Below are positions 1 through 9,050 of a stretch of DNA of 64,000 bases, one piece after another (the first letter of the stretch is position 1; each line of letters opens with the position of its first letter). Position numbers and translations under genes: made by a program. The stretch spans positions 1-64,000 of the forward strand of contig JAJTXY010000019.1 in assembly GCA_021463865.1 (NCBI GenBank). Direction: 5' to 3'. The notes under the pieces were generated by a model. It worked only from the letters and a program-made list of their open reading frames with translations. It made no database searches and was not told the DNA's origin. Source of the stretch: Anaerolineae bacterium. Lineage in GTDB: Bacteria > Chloroflexota > Anaerolineae > Aggregatilineales > J027.

Positions 1-997
1 CAACCCCCACTGAATTTGAAGCTGCTTATTGGGTTGCTCAAGTGGCGGGCGGCACCTTACAAACCTGATTTTTGTGTCCAGATTTTGGGGTGCATTACAG
101 GCAAATAGCATAATCCCGGCTGCGGCAATCCCCGGTAAGAGGATCATCTAAAGCATCAAGTCATAACTACCGAAGAAATCATACAACCACCCGGCTCCGA
201 CTGGCGCGACGGTGGCCGCCAAGGTCAGGAAAATAACCATCACGCTAGAAATCCGGCCATAATGGGAAATACCAAAGACCTCGGCCAGAATGGAAGGCCG
301 AGCAAGGGTGCGAGCGCCATAGGCCGCGCCAAAAATCACGATGAATAGGCCAATGCTCCAGAGGGATGTCCCTACCATCAAAAACAACATCGCCACGGCT
401 TGTAAGGCGAATACGCCACTCACCATCACCCGCGTAGAAAATCAGTTATCAAGTGGAGCAAAAACAACACACCCGACTACCTGCATTAATCCAATCGCCC
501 CGCTGGCATAGGCTGCAACGCTGGCATCAACCCCTGCATCAATCAGCAATGGGATGAAATGGACACGAATGGCTGCTGCTGCAAGGTAGGACAAGCTGAA
601 GACCAACGTCAGGATCCAGAAATAACGGCTATGCCACGCCTCCGTAAGCGCAACGCCTGATGGTTGCGGTTGAGTTGTAGCCGTAATGGACTGAACCTCG
701 CCATCGGGCATATAACCCAAATCATGGGGATGTCGCCGCAGTACAAGGGCGTGCAGAGGAATGGTGGTCATACCAAGCAGAATACCTAACCCGAATACCG
801 CATCGCGCCACCCCAAAGCATCGAGCAAGGCATCGGAGAGCGGGAGAAAAATCGTGCTGGCTAATCCGGCAGCAAATGTCACGGTCGCCAATGCCATGCC
901 ACGCTACTTGACAAACCAAGTCGAGATCACAGCGAAGGCGGGTTCATATAGAATGGCAGCTGAACAAGCTCCCAAAGCAGCCCAGATCAGATAAATA
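1..997 (-). pseudogene. MFS transporter, broken by stops and truncated
   Basis: Read on the minus strand, one continuous frame encodes hydrophobic major-facilitator segments but is broken by in-frame stops near 903 (after WFVK), near 430-441 (after PLDN) and near 154 (after DLML). The fragments at 442-897 and 148-429 lie in the same frame, and hydrophobic sequence continues past each stop. The 5' end stops at about 997, where the inverted end of a transposase remnant begins, so the first membrane segments are missing. The family moves small solutes across the membrane; no substrate can be assigned. At least two stops are explained by a single C-to-T change (CAG to TAG, CGA to TGA). The frame has no clear end before the window edge. 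Non-functional gene remnant. Confidence 0.8.
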
Positions 998-1001
998 GGA
1001 C

Positions 1002-1829
1002 TTACGCAAACTGCATATGGACAGCAGGTGAACGCAATTGAGCACGCATGTAATCATCCAGCAAGCTGGGTTTAATATGATAGAGAGTGGAAGCAGTTTC
1101 TTGGGCGACTTGCTTGAGCCGAACCCATACTAAGATGGCACAGGCGATGTGGTTACGTTGCATACGTGCCAAGCGACATTGGCAACCTTCAATCCCGGTG
1201 GTTTGTTTGGTTTCTCGATGAAACTGCTCAATCTTCCAGCGCAAGGCACACACCTCTTGTGTGTCATGGGTGGAATCCTGAGCCATGTCGTTGGTCGCCA
1301 CATAGTCCGTGCGCTTGGAGGAAAGCACTAACCGGAACAGTTTCACTTGATGGTCTTTGGGGAAGGTCTTGAGATGGACGACTTTGCCGTGCGCTTGTTC
1401 AAGGTCGGTCCACGTCAGGCTGTCCACGCGCTGATAGCCAGCTTCGCCGCCCGTCTCGTCTACCTACCGATTATCCTTCAGTGGACAGTAGTAGACCTTG
1501 TTCAAGCCTTCGATATGCAGCATCAGCTTGCGTTCGGCATACCAGCTATCCATCAACACCCCTCGGAACGACAGTTGTTTATCACTGAACGTGTTGTCCA
1601 ACATCTCGCGCACATGGTCGAGTTTAGTCTTGCCATCCTGATCCGGGTCATAAATGCGATAGTCAATCAGCCAGCATTGATCCAGTTCTGGGTTGATATA
1701 CACGCAGGTGACCACCCCAATCCCTTTGATGAAGGCATGGGCATTACCACTGTATTGTCGTCTGACCAACTCGATCTTGAACGCGCTGTTGTGATCCAGC
1801 ACCGTATCGTCAATCGAACTCCGTGTCAA
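1002..1829 (-). pseudogene. IS701/IS4-like DDE transposase remnant
   Basis: Two in-frame pieces (1464-1829 and 1002-1427) are separated by one TAG after KDNR. Together they give about 275 residues with features of an IS701-type DDE transposase: a Met-Asp-Ser-Trp-Tyr region that plausibly holds the second acidic residue, and a C-terminal WKIEQFHRETKQ segment with the Glu of the DDE triad. The N-terminal third is missing; at about 1835 the sequence switches to a serine recombinase fragment on the other strand. The sequence AGGACTTACGCA at 998-1009 overlaps the stop codon and looks like the right terminal end of the element. It cuts the MFS gene. Not functional. Confidence 0.8.
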
Positions 1830-1857
1830 TCTACGGCGTCAGAATGATCAAGCGGCG

Positions 1858-2376
1858 TTGCAAGAAGAATTGGACAAGCTGGCAAAGTACGAAAAACTGA
1901 TCTACATGGATCATCTAAAAGGCAAAATCACTGAGGCACTCTATACTGAACTCTGGCGTGATTTTAGCGATCAGTACCAGAAAACCCGCGCCGCATTAGA
2001 GCATTTAGGGCGCGAAAAGCAGTACTATTTTAAAGGTTTGGATGATGCAGTACAGTTACTCGTAAAAATTGGTATACTCTATGGCAAATTGGAGCCAAGC
2101 CAGAAACGTCAATTACTGCTCCATCTTATTGAACGTGTAGTGGTAAACCGTGAGGGGATGATTGTAAGAATGGATTTGCGGCCTCCGTTTGGATACTTGA
2201 CCAGTTTTAGACCCACTGGCAAGGGCGACGGACAGACCACGCCTACCGAAGATGCTTGTTTAGAAACAAAAACCAGCAAGATTGATCCCGCTGGTTTGAT
2301 AGAAGTACATAGGTGTGACTCAGGAGGGACTCGAACCCCCAACCAATTGATTAAGAGTCAACTGCTCTGCCATTGA
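1858..2376 (+). pseudogene. Large serine recombinase, C-terminal fragment
   Basis: The frame is open from about 1840. It starts mid-protein with a coiled-coil-like region (QEELDKLAKYEKL, then TELWRDFSDQY) and continues to a segment typical of the C-terminal end of large serine recombinases (EPSQKRQLLLHLIERVVV, then the PPFGYL end). The catalytic Ser domain and the zinc ribbon are absent. Recognisable homology ends near 2215; the remaining frame runs by chance through intergenic DNA and into the antisense of the tRNA-Lys gene. This is a relic of an integrated element whose front was lost when the transposase remnant was joined at about 1835. It encodes no working recombinase. Confidence 0.7.
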
Positions 2377-2387
2377 GCTACTGAGCC
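2316..2387 (-). tRNA. tRNA-Lys (anticodon CTT)
   Basis: The minus strand folds as a 72-nt cloverleaf. The acceptor stem is GGCTCAG with CTGAGTC (one G-U pair), the D stem is GCTC/GAGC, the anticodon stem is GTTGA/TCAAT around the loop CTCTTAA, and the T loop is TTCGAGT. The anticodon CTT reads AAG. CCA is not encoded. It has its own promoter immediately upstream. A recombinase remnant abuts its 3' side, so this may be an old integration site. Confidence 0.95.
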
Positions 2388-2401
2388 GAATTTTGGGTGC
2401 A

Positions 2402-2429
2402 AGTATAACAAAGAATGCTTGGGTGTCAA
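2402..2429 (-). promoter_or_regulatory. Promoter of tRNA-Lys
   Basis: On the minus strand a perfect TTGACA (2424-2429) is followed after 16 bases by TATACT (2402-2407), preceded by TG one base upstream (extended -10). It lies about 15 bases before the tRNA 5' end. Confidence 0.8.
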
Positions 2430-2476
2430 TCCTTTTTAGGGCAGTGCAATGGCATAAATATACCCTCTTGTATACA

Positions 2477-2698
2477 TCAATTCGCTTCAGCACCCTTACC
2501 CGAATAACCCGCCTCATGGATCGCCTGCAAAATGTCGGTCTCGCTCACTTGGTTTTCGTCATATTCCACCACCGCCACTTGGCGTTTATAGTTGGTGGAG
2601 GCCGATTTCACTCCCGGCAAATCTTCAACCGCGCCATCAATCGTCATGGCACAGCCGACACAGTGCATCCCCTGAATTTTGAACTGCTGCTTCACCAT
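2477..2698 (-). CDS. Heavy-metal-associated (HMA) copper chaperone-like protein
   Basis: This is a 73-residue single HMA domain. The metal-binding loop is GMHCVGC with Cys13 and Cys16, and the ferredoxin-like pattern of the family follows (a central DLPGVKSA turn and a closing HEAGY). Proteins of this kind bind Cu(I) through the two cysteines and hand it to P-type ATPases or membrane partners in the cytoplasm. It lies 12 bases downstream of the TauE/cupredoxin gene on the same strand, so the two are probably cotranscribed. A second, distinct HMA chaperone is encoded at 4280-4495 on the other strand, so each arm of the copper island has its own chaperone. Confidence 0.9.
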   Translation of the reverse strand: MVKQQFKIQGMHCVGCAMTIDGAVEDLPGVKSASTNYKRQVAVVEYDENQVSETDILQAIHEAGYSGKGAEAN

Positions 2699-2710
2699 AC
2701 ATAAGTCCCC

Positions 2711-3757
2711 TTATTGAATCTCAATCTTGCCCGTATACATGCCCATACTACACATAAAATTGATTTCACCGGGTAGCTGTGGCGGCAATTCCACTACCTG
2801 TTCATCCGTACTCTCCAAAAATTGTACTACGTCATATTCGGGAATAGTAAAAACAAGGGTACAGCCATAGGTGTCTTCGGTAATCAAACGAATCCGGAGA
2901 GGTTTGCCTTGTTCAGCGATCCAGTGATTCGGTTTATAGGCTTCCGCTTCCACATGAATCGTCATCTCCTCAACCCCATCTACATCTTCGGCATAGACAG
3001 GCTTCGGCGTCAAAATCCCCAACGACTCAAGGACCGATGTCACCGTATAGCTGGGCACAAATGGCGAATTAAGGACTTTGAGCGCACTGTCGGCGGATAA
3101 CATACCCACCAAAATAATCAAAGTGGCCGCGGTGTAGTTGAATGCTCGTTTGACCCAATGCTGTAATTGGGTCGCCAGAAAACCGAGGACAAAAAAGGTC
3201 GGGGATGTACCAAGCACAAAAATCGCCAAGATCGCCGCGCCCAAAACCGCCTGCCCTTCGCTAATCGCCAAAACCATCATGGCTTGGGTTGTGCCGCAGG
3301 GAATCAGCACGGTCATCGCGCCTAAAATCGCAGGCGTGTAGAAACTTTGCTGACGGGCCTGATTCCGCACCCGTTTGGTAAATGATTTGGGGGGTTGAAT
3401 CACAAAATAGCGGAAAACGGGGTGGACTTCTAACATATTGAGAGCCGTCGCCAGCATATAAAATGCGGCGAGAAGTTGCATGACTGCTTGGGTCTTGGGG
3501 GAGATTTGGAGAGCCGATCCTACCAGACCAAGCAAAAATCCCAATGCGGTATAGACCAATAATTTTGCACCTAGAAAATAGACTACGGGCCAAGGATTGG
3601 CAGCGACTTGCATCTGCAATACTTCATCGTGGAGTTTTTTTTGGCGTCCGGTGTGGCTCTGTCCTGTGATAGCAGTTGCCAGTAGCCCCCCCTGTACCGC
3701 CAAGCACGATAACCCACCAGTAGTAAGGCCTGTCAGAAAAATTACCCATAAGTTCAT
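2711..3757 (-). CDS. TauE/SafE-type membrane protein with C-terminal cupredoxin-like domain
   Basis: The protein has 348 residues. Residues 1 to about 230 form around six membrane helices of the sulfite exporter TauE/SafE (UreH/DsbD-like) type, with conserved motifs SCLAVQGG near the N-terminus and PCGTTQAMM in the middle. Residues from about 258 form a soluble beta-rich domain resembling a cupredoxin; it ends with a Cys-Ser-Met-Gly-Met motif that could supply Cu ligands. The likely role is copper or thiol transfer across the membrane (inference from the domain pair and from neighbours csoR, copZ and copA). An AAGGA site sits 8 bases before the ATG. It heads a minus-strand pair with the HMA gene and is divergent from csoR across 218 bp. 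Confidence 0.85.
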   Translation of the reverse strand: MNLWVIFLTGLTTGGLSCLAVQGGLLATAITGQSHTGRQKKLHDEVLQMQVAANPWPVVYFLGAKLLVYTALGFLLGLVGSALQISPKTQAVMQLLAAFYMLATALNMLEVHPVFRYFVIQPPKSFTKRVRNQARQQSFYTPAILGAMTVLIPCGTTQAMMVLAISEGQAVLGAAILAIFVLGTSPTFFVLGFLATQLQHWVKRAFNYTAATLIILVGMLSADSALKVLNSPFVPSYTVTSVLESLGILTPKPVYAEDVDGVEEMTIHVEAEAYKPNHWIAEQGKPLRIRLITEDTYGCTLVFTIPEYDVVQFLESTDEQVVELPPQLPGEINFMCSMGMYTGKIEIQ

Positions 3758-3895
3758 TGTAGCGATCCTTCATTGCGATGAAACGTAACAGCCAAGTTTG
3801 GGTCAATAGTTCTATTATCGGCGACGTTTGTCTCCTGATACATCGCGTCTGGCACATTTTTTATATGACATTGCGCGTGAATTTTCAAAAACGGC

Positions 3896-3923
3896 TTGAC
3901 ACCCTGCTACTATTTACTAGAAT
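3896..3923 (+). promoter_or_regulatory. Predicted csoR promoter
   Basis: TTGACA (3896-3901) is followed after 16 bases by TAGAAT (3918-3923). It points towards csoR, about 50 bases upstream of its start, and lies directly before the GC-rich inverted repeat. Confidence 0.6.
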
Positions 3924-3937
3924 AGGAGTATAGCATA

Positions 3938-3962
3938 TCCCACCCCAGAGGGGGGAGGGGTA
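3938..3962. promoter_or_regulatory. CsoR-type operator (C-run/G-run inverted repeat)
   Basis: A run CCCACCCC is followed after AGAG by GGGGGGAGGGG and TA. This imperfect inverted repeat of C and G tracts has the form of known CsoR operators. It lies just downstream of the predicted -10, where bound repressor would block transcription, and copper binding would release it. Inferred from position and form; there is no direct proof. Confidence 0.6.
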
Positions 3963-3975
3963 AATTGAGGGGACT

Positions 3976-4257
3976 ATGGAACATCACAATCACACCAACC
4001 TCGTCAACCGCCTCAAAAGCGTTTCGGGGCATATCAACGGCATCATCACCATGTTAGAAGAAGATCGCTATTGCATTGACATCATCAAACAAATACAGGC
4101 GACCCAAGCCGCCTTAGCCCGCGTCAGCGAACTCATCTTGGAAAACCACCTAGACACCTGCCTCACCACCGCCATTCGCGGCGACGACCCGAATGAACGG
4201 GAGCGTGTCCTAGCCGAAGTTATGGAAGTATTCCGTACCGAACACCGGACAAAGTAA
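3976..4257 (+). CDS. csoR: CsoR family copper-sensing repressor
   Basis: This 93-residue all-helical DUF156/CsoR protein carries the Cu(I) ligand set of the family: Cys33 (RYC), His58 and Cys62 (NHLDTC). The N-terminal MEHHNHTN adds extra histidines. Family members are tetrameric DNA-binding repressors that leave their operator when Cu(I) binds. It is the first gene of csoR-copZ-copA, with copZ starting 22 bases downstream. The GC-rich inverted repeat at 3938-3962 is the likely autoregulatory site and may also control the divergent TauE gene. Length and ligands fit a functional copper sensor rather than the nickel (RcnR) or formaldehyde (FrmR) branches. Confidence 0.92.
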   Translation: MEHHNHTNLVNRLKSVSGHINGIITMLEEDRYCIDIIKQIQATQAALARVSELILENHLDTCLTTAIRGDDPNERERVLAEVMEVFRTEHRTK

Positions 4258-4279
4258 CCCATTCATAGGAGAAATCTCA

Positions 4280-4495
4280 ATGTCTACCAAAACCTTCAAC
4301 GTTCCAGCCATTAGCTGCGGTCACTGTGTCCACACGGTAGAACGCGAAATCAAGAGCATCGCAGGCGTAAAATCGGCCCATGCCGACGAAAAAACCAAGC
4401 AGGTCGTCGTCGAATGGGACAACCCGGCGACATGGGAACAAATCAAAAACGCCCTCGTCGAAATTGAATATCCCCCCGAAGAAGTAAAAGCCTAA
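4280..4495 (+). CDS. copZ: Copper chaperone CopZ-like HMA protein
   Basis: This 71-residue single HMA domain has the motif SCGHC (Cys13, Cys16) after a short beta strand, followed by the usual helix and the VKSAHAD strand. It would carry Cu(I) in the cytoplasm to CopA encoded next. The ribosome site AGGAG lies 9 bases before the ATG. It follows csoR closely and is separated from copA by an intrinsic terminator, which may set a higher level of chaperone than pump. Confidence 0.9.
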   Translation: MSTKTFNVPAISCGHCVHTVEREIKSIAGVKSAHADEKTKQVVVEWDNPATWEQIKNALVEIEYPPEEVKA

Positions 4496-4506
4496 CGCAT
4501 TCCCAT

Positions 4507-4534
4507 GCCCTGACTCTCAACAGGGCTTTTTTTT
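4507..4534 (+). terminator. Intrinsic terminator between copZ and copA
   Basis: GCCCTG and CAGGGC form a 6-bp stem (4507-4512 with 4521-4526) with an 8-base loop, followed by eight T. It lies 12 bases after the copZ stop and 35 bases before copA, so it probably works as a partial terminator inside the operon; no separate copA promoter is obvious. Confidence 0.85.
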
Positions 4535-4568
4535 CGGTGCATGAAACGACATTCAGAAAGGATCATAG

Positions 4569-6896
4569 ATGTCAGACGCCACTGTCACACCCAACAACTT
4601 CATTACCATCGAACTTCCCATCACTGGGATGACTTGCACCAATTGCTCAAAAGCTGTCAATCGCGCTCTACGCAAAGTGGAAGGCGTGGTTGAAGCTGAT
4701 GTCAATTTCGCTACCGAGCGGGCCGTTGTAAAGATTGCCCCAACCGTTTCCACCAACACCCTCGTGACTGCGGTGGAAAACGCTGGTTATGGCGTGGTCG
4801 TGGCTGCCGAAGAAGAAGATTTACAGGACAAAGAAGCCGAGGCCCGTGCCGCCGAATTGAAACATCAACAGCGCCGATTTTTAGTCGGGGCGATTTTTTC
4901 CTTCCCGTTACTGGCCTTCAGCATGGCCCGCGATTTGGATCTATTGGGCATGTGGGCGATGGAAAGTTGGGTCAATATCCTGTTCTGGATTATCGCCACC
5001 CCTGTCCAATTTTATGTTGGCAAGGATTATTACGTTGGCGCATACAAAGCGCTCCGCAATGGGGCCGCCAATATGGATGTATTGGTGGCAATGGGGTCAT
5101 CTGTCGCCTATTTCTATAGCATCCCGATTGCGTTGGGGATTGAAGGTCTCGGCGAACACGTCTATTTTGAAACCGCCGCCATCATCATTACCTTGATTGT
5201 CCTCGGCAAGCTGCTCGAAGCACGCGCCAAAGGCCGGACGAGTGAAGCCATCAAGAAATTAATCGGCCTTCAACCCCGCACGGCCCGCGTCGTTCGTGAG
5301 GGAATTGAGGTGGATGTGCCGATAAGTGAAGTCCGTTTGGGTGATCTAGTGATCGTGCGCCCCGGCGAAAAATTTCCGGTGGATGGTGTCGTCAAAGAGG
5401 GCATCAGTTCCGTAGATGAGAGTATGCTCACAGGTGAATCCCTCCCCGTCAGCAAATCCCCCGGCGAGATGGTCATCGGTGCGACCCTCAACAAAAATGG
5501 TCTGCTGAAATTTGAGGCCACCCGCATTGGCAAACAAACCGCGCTCGCCCAAATTATCAAGTTGGTGGAACAGGCACAAGGTAGCAAAGCCCCTATCCAA
5601 GCGATTGTAGATCAGGTCGCGGCGGTGTTTGTGCCTGCGGTGATCGCCCTTGCCCTAGTGACCTTTGGCGTTTGGTATGCTGTAGATGGTGATTTCACCC
5701 ACGCCCTCATTCGTACCATCGCCGTGCTGGTGATTGCCTGCCCGTGTGCAATGGGTCTTGCCACCCCTACCGCGATTATGGTTGGCGTCGGCAAGGGGGC
5801 GGAAAACGGTATCCTGTTCAAAAACAGCCGTTCACTGGAAAGTGCCCATAAATTGCAGGCGATTGTCTTGGACAAGACGGGCACGATTACCAAAGGCGAA
5901 CCCACCGTCACCGATATTGTTTTAAGCGAAAACACCCAGATGGACAAAAATCGGGTGCTCGCCCTTGCCGCCAGTGCCGAACGTGGCAGTGAACATCCAT
6001 TGGGTGAGGCCATCGTCCAAGCCGCCCAAAATCAGGGATTGGCCCTGAGCGAACCGCAGCAATTTGAGGCCATTACCGGGCACGGCGTTTCAGCCCAAGT
6101 GGAAGGCCAACAGGTTTTGGTCGGCAATCGCAAATTGATGAAAGAACGCCATATTGCGCTTGCCAATCTTGAAATTGAAACTGAAAAATTGCAGTCGCAG
6201 GGCAAAACCGCCATGTGGGTTGCTCTAGAGAACCAAATCGTCGGGGTAATCGCCGTCGCCGATACCATCAAAGATGGCTCGCGTGATGCAGTAGCCGCTA
6301 TGCACGCAATGGGCCTACAGGTCATTATGCTGACTGGGGATAACCACGCCACCGCCCAAGCCATTGCCGCCGAAGCAGGCATTGACCGGGTATTGGCTGA
6401 AGTGCAACCCGCCGAAAAAGCCGCCCAAATTCAGAAACTGCAAGCCGAGGGGCTGACAGTAGCAATGGTTGGGGATGGCATTAACGATGCTCCGGCCCTT
6501 GCCCAAGCCGACGTTGGCATGGCGATTGGCACAGGTACAGACGTGGCAATGGAAACCGCCGATGTCACCCTGATGCGTGGTGATTTGCGTACCGTCCCGA
6601 CTGCCATCCAGCTTTCACACCAAACCATGCAGGTCATTTACCAAAATCTGTTCTGGGCGTTTGGCTACAATGTCATTCTGATTCCTGTCGCCGCTGGTGT
6701 ATTAGCCCTGTTGGAATTTGGCCCGATGATGTTGCGCGAACTAAATCCAATGTTGGCAGCATTCGCAATGGCCTTTAGTAGTGTCAGCGTTGTTTCCAAT
6801 AGTCTCCGCCTCCGGGGTAAGACCCTCAACAAAATCATACGGAATGAGCGGCACACCTCAAGGGATACACGTACTACAGCCCAGCAATCTGCCTAA
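4569..6896 (+). CDS. copA: Copper-exporting P1B-type ATPase
   Basis: The protein has 775 residues. There is one N-terminal HMA domain (GMTCTNC, Cys23 and Cys26), about eight membrane helices with the CPC ion motif at 391-393, an actuator TGES motif, the phosphorylation site DKTGT (Asp435), the HP dipeptide of the nucleotide domain (SEHPLGE) and GDGINDAP near 635. All catalytic elements of a Cu(+)-exporting ATPase are intact. It pumps cytosolic Cu(I) outwards at the expense of ATP. The site AAAGGA precedes the ATG. It is last in csoR-copZ-copA, and a hairpin follows at 6910-6957. The C-terminal 25 residues are polar and basic and lie outside the conserved domain. Confidence 0.97.
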   Translation: MSDATVTPNNFITIELPITGMTCTNCSKAVNRALRKVEGVVEADVNFATERAVVKIAPTVSTNTLVTAVENAGYGVVVAAEEEDLQDKEAEARAAELKHQQRRFLVGAIFSFPLLAFSMARDLDLLGMWAMESWVNILFWIIATPVQFYVGKDYYVGAYKALRNGAANMDVLVAMGSSVAYFYSIPIALGIEGLGEHVYFETAAIIITLIVLGKLLEARAKGRTSEAIKKLIGLQPRTARVVREGIEVDVPISEVRLGDLVIVRPGEKFPVDGVVKEGISSVDESMLTGESLPVSKSPGEMVIGATLNKNGLLKFEATRIGKQTALAQIIKLVEQAQGSKAPIQAIVDQVAAVFVPAVIALALVTFGVWYAVDGDFTHALIRTIAVLVIACPCAMGLATPTAIMVGVGKGAENGILFKNSRSLESAHKLQAIVLDKTGTITKGEPTVTDIVLSENTQMDKNRVLALAASAERGSEHPLGEAIVQAAQNQGLALSEPQQFEAITGHGVSAQVEGQQVLVGNRKLMKERHIALANLEIETEKLQSQGKTAMWVALENQIVGVIAVADTIKDGSRDAVAAMHAMGLQVIMLTGDNHATAQAIAAEAGIDRVLAEVQPAEKAAQIQKLQAEGLTVAMVGDGINDAPALAQADVGMAIGTGTDVAMETADVTLMRGDLRTVPTAIQLSHQTMQVIYQNLFWAFGYNVILIPVAAGVLALLEFGPMMLRELNPMLAAFAMAFSSVSVVSNSLRLRGKTLNKIIRNERHTSRDTRTTAQQSA

Positions 6897-6909
6897 ACCC
6901 TATCGTTGA

Positions 6910-6957
6910 GCGAAGAGGCATTCAAATCCGTCTAAGCTGTCTAATTGGCCTCTTCGC
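6910..6957 (+). terminator. Stem-loop downstream of copA
   Basis: A perfect 10-bp inverted repeat, GCGAAGAGGC with GCCTCTTCGC (6910-6919 and 6948-6957), has a 28-base loop. It begins 14 bases after the copA stop. No strong T-run follows (only CGCATTTTGCC), so it is a weak or factor-assisted terminator or an mRNA-stabilising hairpin. Confidence 0.55.
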
Positions 6958-7423
6958 CGCATTTTGCCTATCTACCCAAACGACATTTAAGCACGCATTG
7001 GCAATGGTTTCTAAGAGGTTAAGACTTCGTGGAAAAATGATCTAGGGAGTTTGTGGAATAGGATGAGATTCACATGAGCCATCCCAAAACAGGACCGAAC
7101 CTAACGTAAGGCCTAGCAAACTTTGGTAAAAGAGGTCTGCAACTCTCTTCTACGGGTGCTATACATGGCCCACAAATCTGAGGATAACTTGAATACGCTA
7201 GGATGGCGGGGTAAAAAAACAGGCGAAATCACGGCCTCTTCCCCACGATAAGACAGGTGATTCCTTGTAGGGATAGGGCGGTGCAGCCTTCTGTACCACC
7301 CCTCTCTTGAAATATAGGTAATATACAGCTTACAGACGAGCGCCACTCAATCACCACTCTGAAAATTCGGGATGACTCATGTTTGAAACAAACCCAATGT
7401 CAATGCGAACCGCTAGATTGTTT
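6958..7423. other. Intergenic stretch, nothing recognised
   Basis: About 470 bases lie between the copA hairpin and the end of the SDR gene. Short open frames here (for example minus strand 7113-7346) show no family features and no ribosome site. No tRNA, repeat array or convincing promoter was seen. Confidence 0.6.
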
Positions 7424-8206
7424 CTAACTAGCCTTTGGAACCTGACCCGCCACCGTACCGCCATCAATGGGAAACGCAACCCCAGTGATAAACGAAGCGG
7501 CATCTGACCAGAGCCACACAACCGCGTTTGCAACTTCCTCAGGTTGACCAATACGACCAACGGGGTGCGTTGCAAGCAAATAATGGTAAACCTCGGGGTA
7601 TGCATCTTTGACCTGATCAATCATCACGGTATTATCAATGACGCTTGGGCAAACAGCATTCACTCGTATGCTAGACTTGGCATATTCGAGGGCGGCACAT
7701 TTGGTCAATCCTATAACCCCATGCTTACTTGCTGTATAGGCAGCAATACCAACAGAGCCAACCAATCCAGCTGCAGACGACATGTTCACGATACTACCGC
7801 CACCTTTAGCAAGCATCGCCGTCAATTCATACTTCATACATAACCACACGCCTTTGAGATTCACATCCATAATCTCTTGGAAATCCGACTCAGCAAGCTG
7901 GAACAAAGGGCCTGCTGGACCGGATACGCCAGCGTTGTTGAAAGCATAATCCAATTGCCCATATGTCTTCAGTGTTGTTTGGATCAAGTTCTCCACGTCG
8001 TCAGCGATGGAAACCTCAGTTTTGACAAAAATTCCATCACCACCAACCTCTTTGACCATACGGAGCGTTTGTAAAGTGCTTTCCTCGTTACGGCTGGCAA
8101 GCACGACTTTAGCCCCCTGTTTAGCGAACGCAATTGAAGTTGCTCGACCAATACCCGAACTCGCCCCAGTCACTAGGGCAACTTTGTTTTTAAGGCCTTT
8201 GTACAT
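7424..8206 (-). CDS. SDR family NAD(P)-dependent oxidoreductase
   Basis: This 260-residue classical short-chain dehydrogenase/reductase has TGASSGIG at 14-21 for cofactor binding, the NNAG motif, the active-site Ser of NMSSAAG and the YTASK catalytic Tyr-Lys pair. The C-terminus has the FITGVAFPIDGG signature. Such enzymes interconvert alcohols and ketones; the substrate is unknown. Arg or Asn in the ASRNEE turn after the second strand hints at NADP(H). AGGA precedes the ATG. It lies 156 bases downstream of the truncated haemoglobin gene on the same strand, so cotranscription is possible. Confidence 0.92.
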   Translation of the reverse strand: MYKGLKNKVALVTGASSGIGRATSIAFAKQGAKVVLASRNEESTLQTLRMVKEVGGDGIFVKTEVSIADDVENLIQTTLKTYGQLDYAFNNAGVSGPAGPLFQLAESDFQEIMDVNLKGVWLCMKYELTAMLAKGGGSIVNMSSAAGLVGSVGIAAYTASKHGVIGLTKCAALEYAKSSIRVNAVCPSVIDNTVMIDQVKDAYPEVYHYLLATHPVGRIGQPEEVANAVVWLWSDAASFITGVAFPIDGGTVAGQVPKAS

Positions 8207-8362
8207 AATTAGAATCCTCTCCCAATTGGCTTATAGGCACGTGTTTTCAGAGTTGATATTACACGCGCCGTAAATGTGTCACCTTGGTGTTCCCGCTTCA
8301 AACCCAAATGAATACGGTGTTTCTTCTTTGCATTGCTTCACATACCACAACCTCCTTGCCGA

Positions 8363-8761
8363 TTATCCGAGGGTTGTGTCAACAATATCTGATCGTGTGC
8401 TCTCGACGATAACCTTTAGCTCATCCTGCTCCTGCTGTGGAACCTTGAACTTATCCAGTGTCTGCTGAAAATCATCCATAAAGGCTAGCCACTCTTGATT
8501 CGAAATCAAAAGATGGTGATGAGAATCAAACATTGTCCGACCTGTATATTGTTGTGGGCCACCTGTTACTTGACAGACCAACTCCGTGACAAGGTACTTG
8601 AACCCTGACGCCGTTACCCGATGATGCGCTTCGTCCACTCGCGGATTTATGTTCAGACGTGCATCCACCATGATTCGGTCAATAAAGTCATCCACGACGG
8701 CGGCAATGCTGTAAACGCCTCCAAGTCGCTCATAGAGGGTGCTATTGGCTTGAGTGGGCAT
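8363..8761 (-). CDS. Group I truncated haemoglobin
   Basis: The 132 residues match the short 2-on-2 globin family (trHbN). The start is TLYERLGG, Phe-Ile-Asp-Arg falls in the first helix region, and a TGRTMFDSHHHLLIS segment supplies the proximal His of helix F. These proteins bind O2 or NO and often detoxify NO. It is encoded upstream of the SDR gene on the same strand. AGGAG lies 7 bases before the ATG. It may serve redox or nitrosative defence, but no genetic partner here proves it. Confidence 0.92.
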   Translation of the reverse strand: MPTQANSTLYERLGGVYSIAAVVDDFIDRIMVDARLNINPRVDEAHHRVTASGFKYLVTELVCQVTGGPQQYTGRTMFDSHHHLLISNQEWLAFMDDFQQTLDKFKVPQQEQDELKVIVESTRSDIVDTTLG

Positions 8762-9050
8762 AATACATCTCCTGAAAACCTATAAACTCTTCCATTGATT
8801 CAGCCCCAGACCAATTTTGATTACACTGGGATTGCAGTTTTTGTTGATGGGGGTTATTCACTATTTGCTTCTCCTCATAGGAATGACCGTATATCTGAGC
8901 AACTACACCAATATAGAAGATTAACATCACCATATAGTCACGAGAACATCACGAACACAGTACATCCCTCCTAAGAGAAAAAGTAAGTTAACTCCGACTA
9001 AGCCTGTCTCTATAAAGATATTTGTGGACAACATAAAGAGTGAGAAAAAC

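Noticed and set aside
148-997. Programmed readthrough or recoding of the MFS gene
   Set aside because: Several stops of two kinds plus truncation by a transposase end make decay much more likely; no recoding signal was seen.
1347-1847. Plus-strand frame of 166 residues
   Set aside because: It is antisense to the transposase remnant, which has clear family motifs; no ribosome site.
7113-7346. Minus-strand frame of 77 residues in the gap after copA
   Set aside because: Basic, low-hydrophobicity composition, no family features and no ribosome site.
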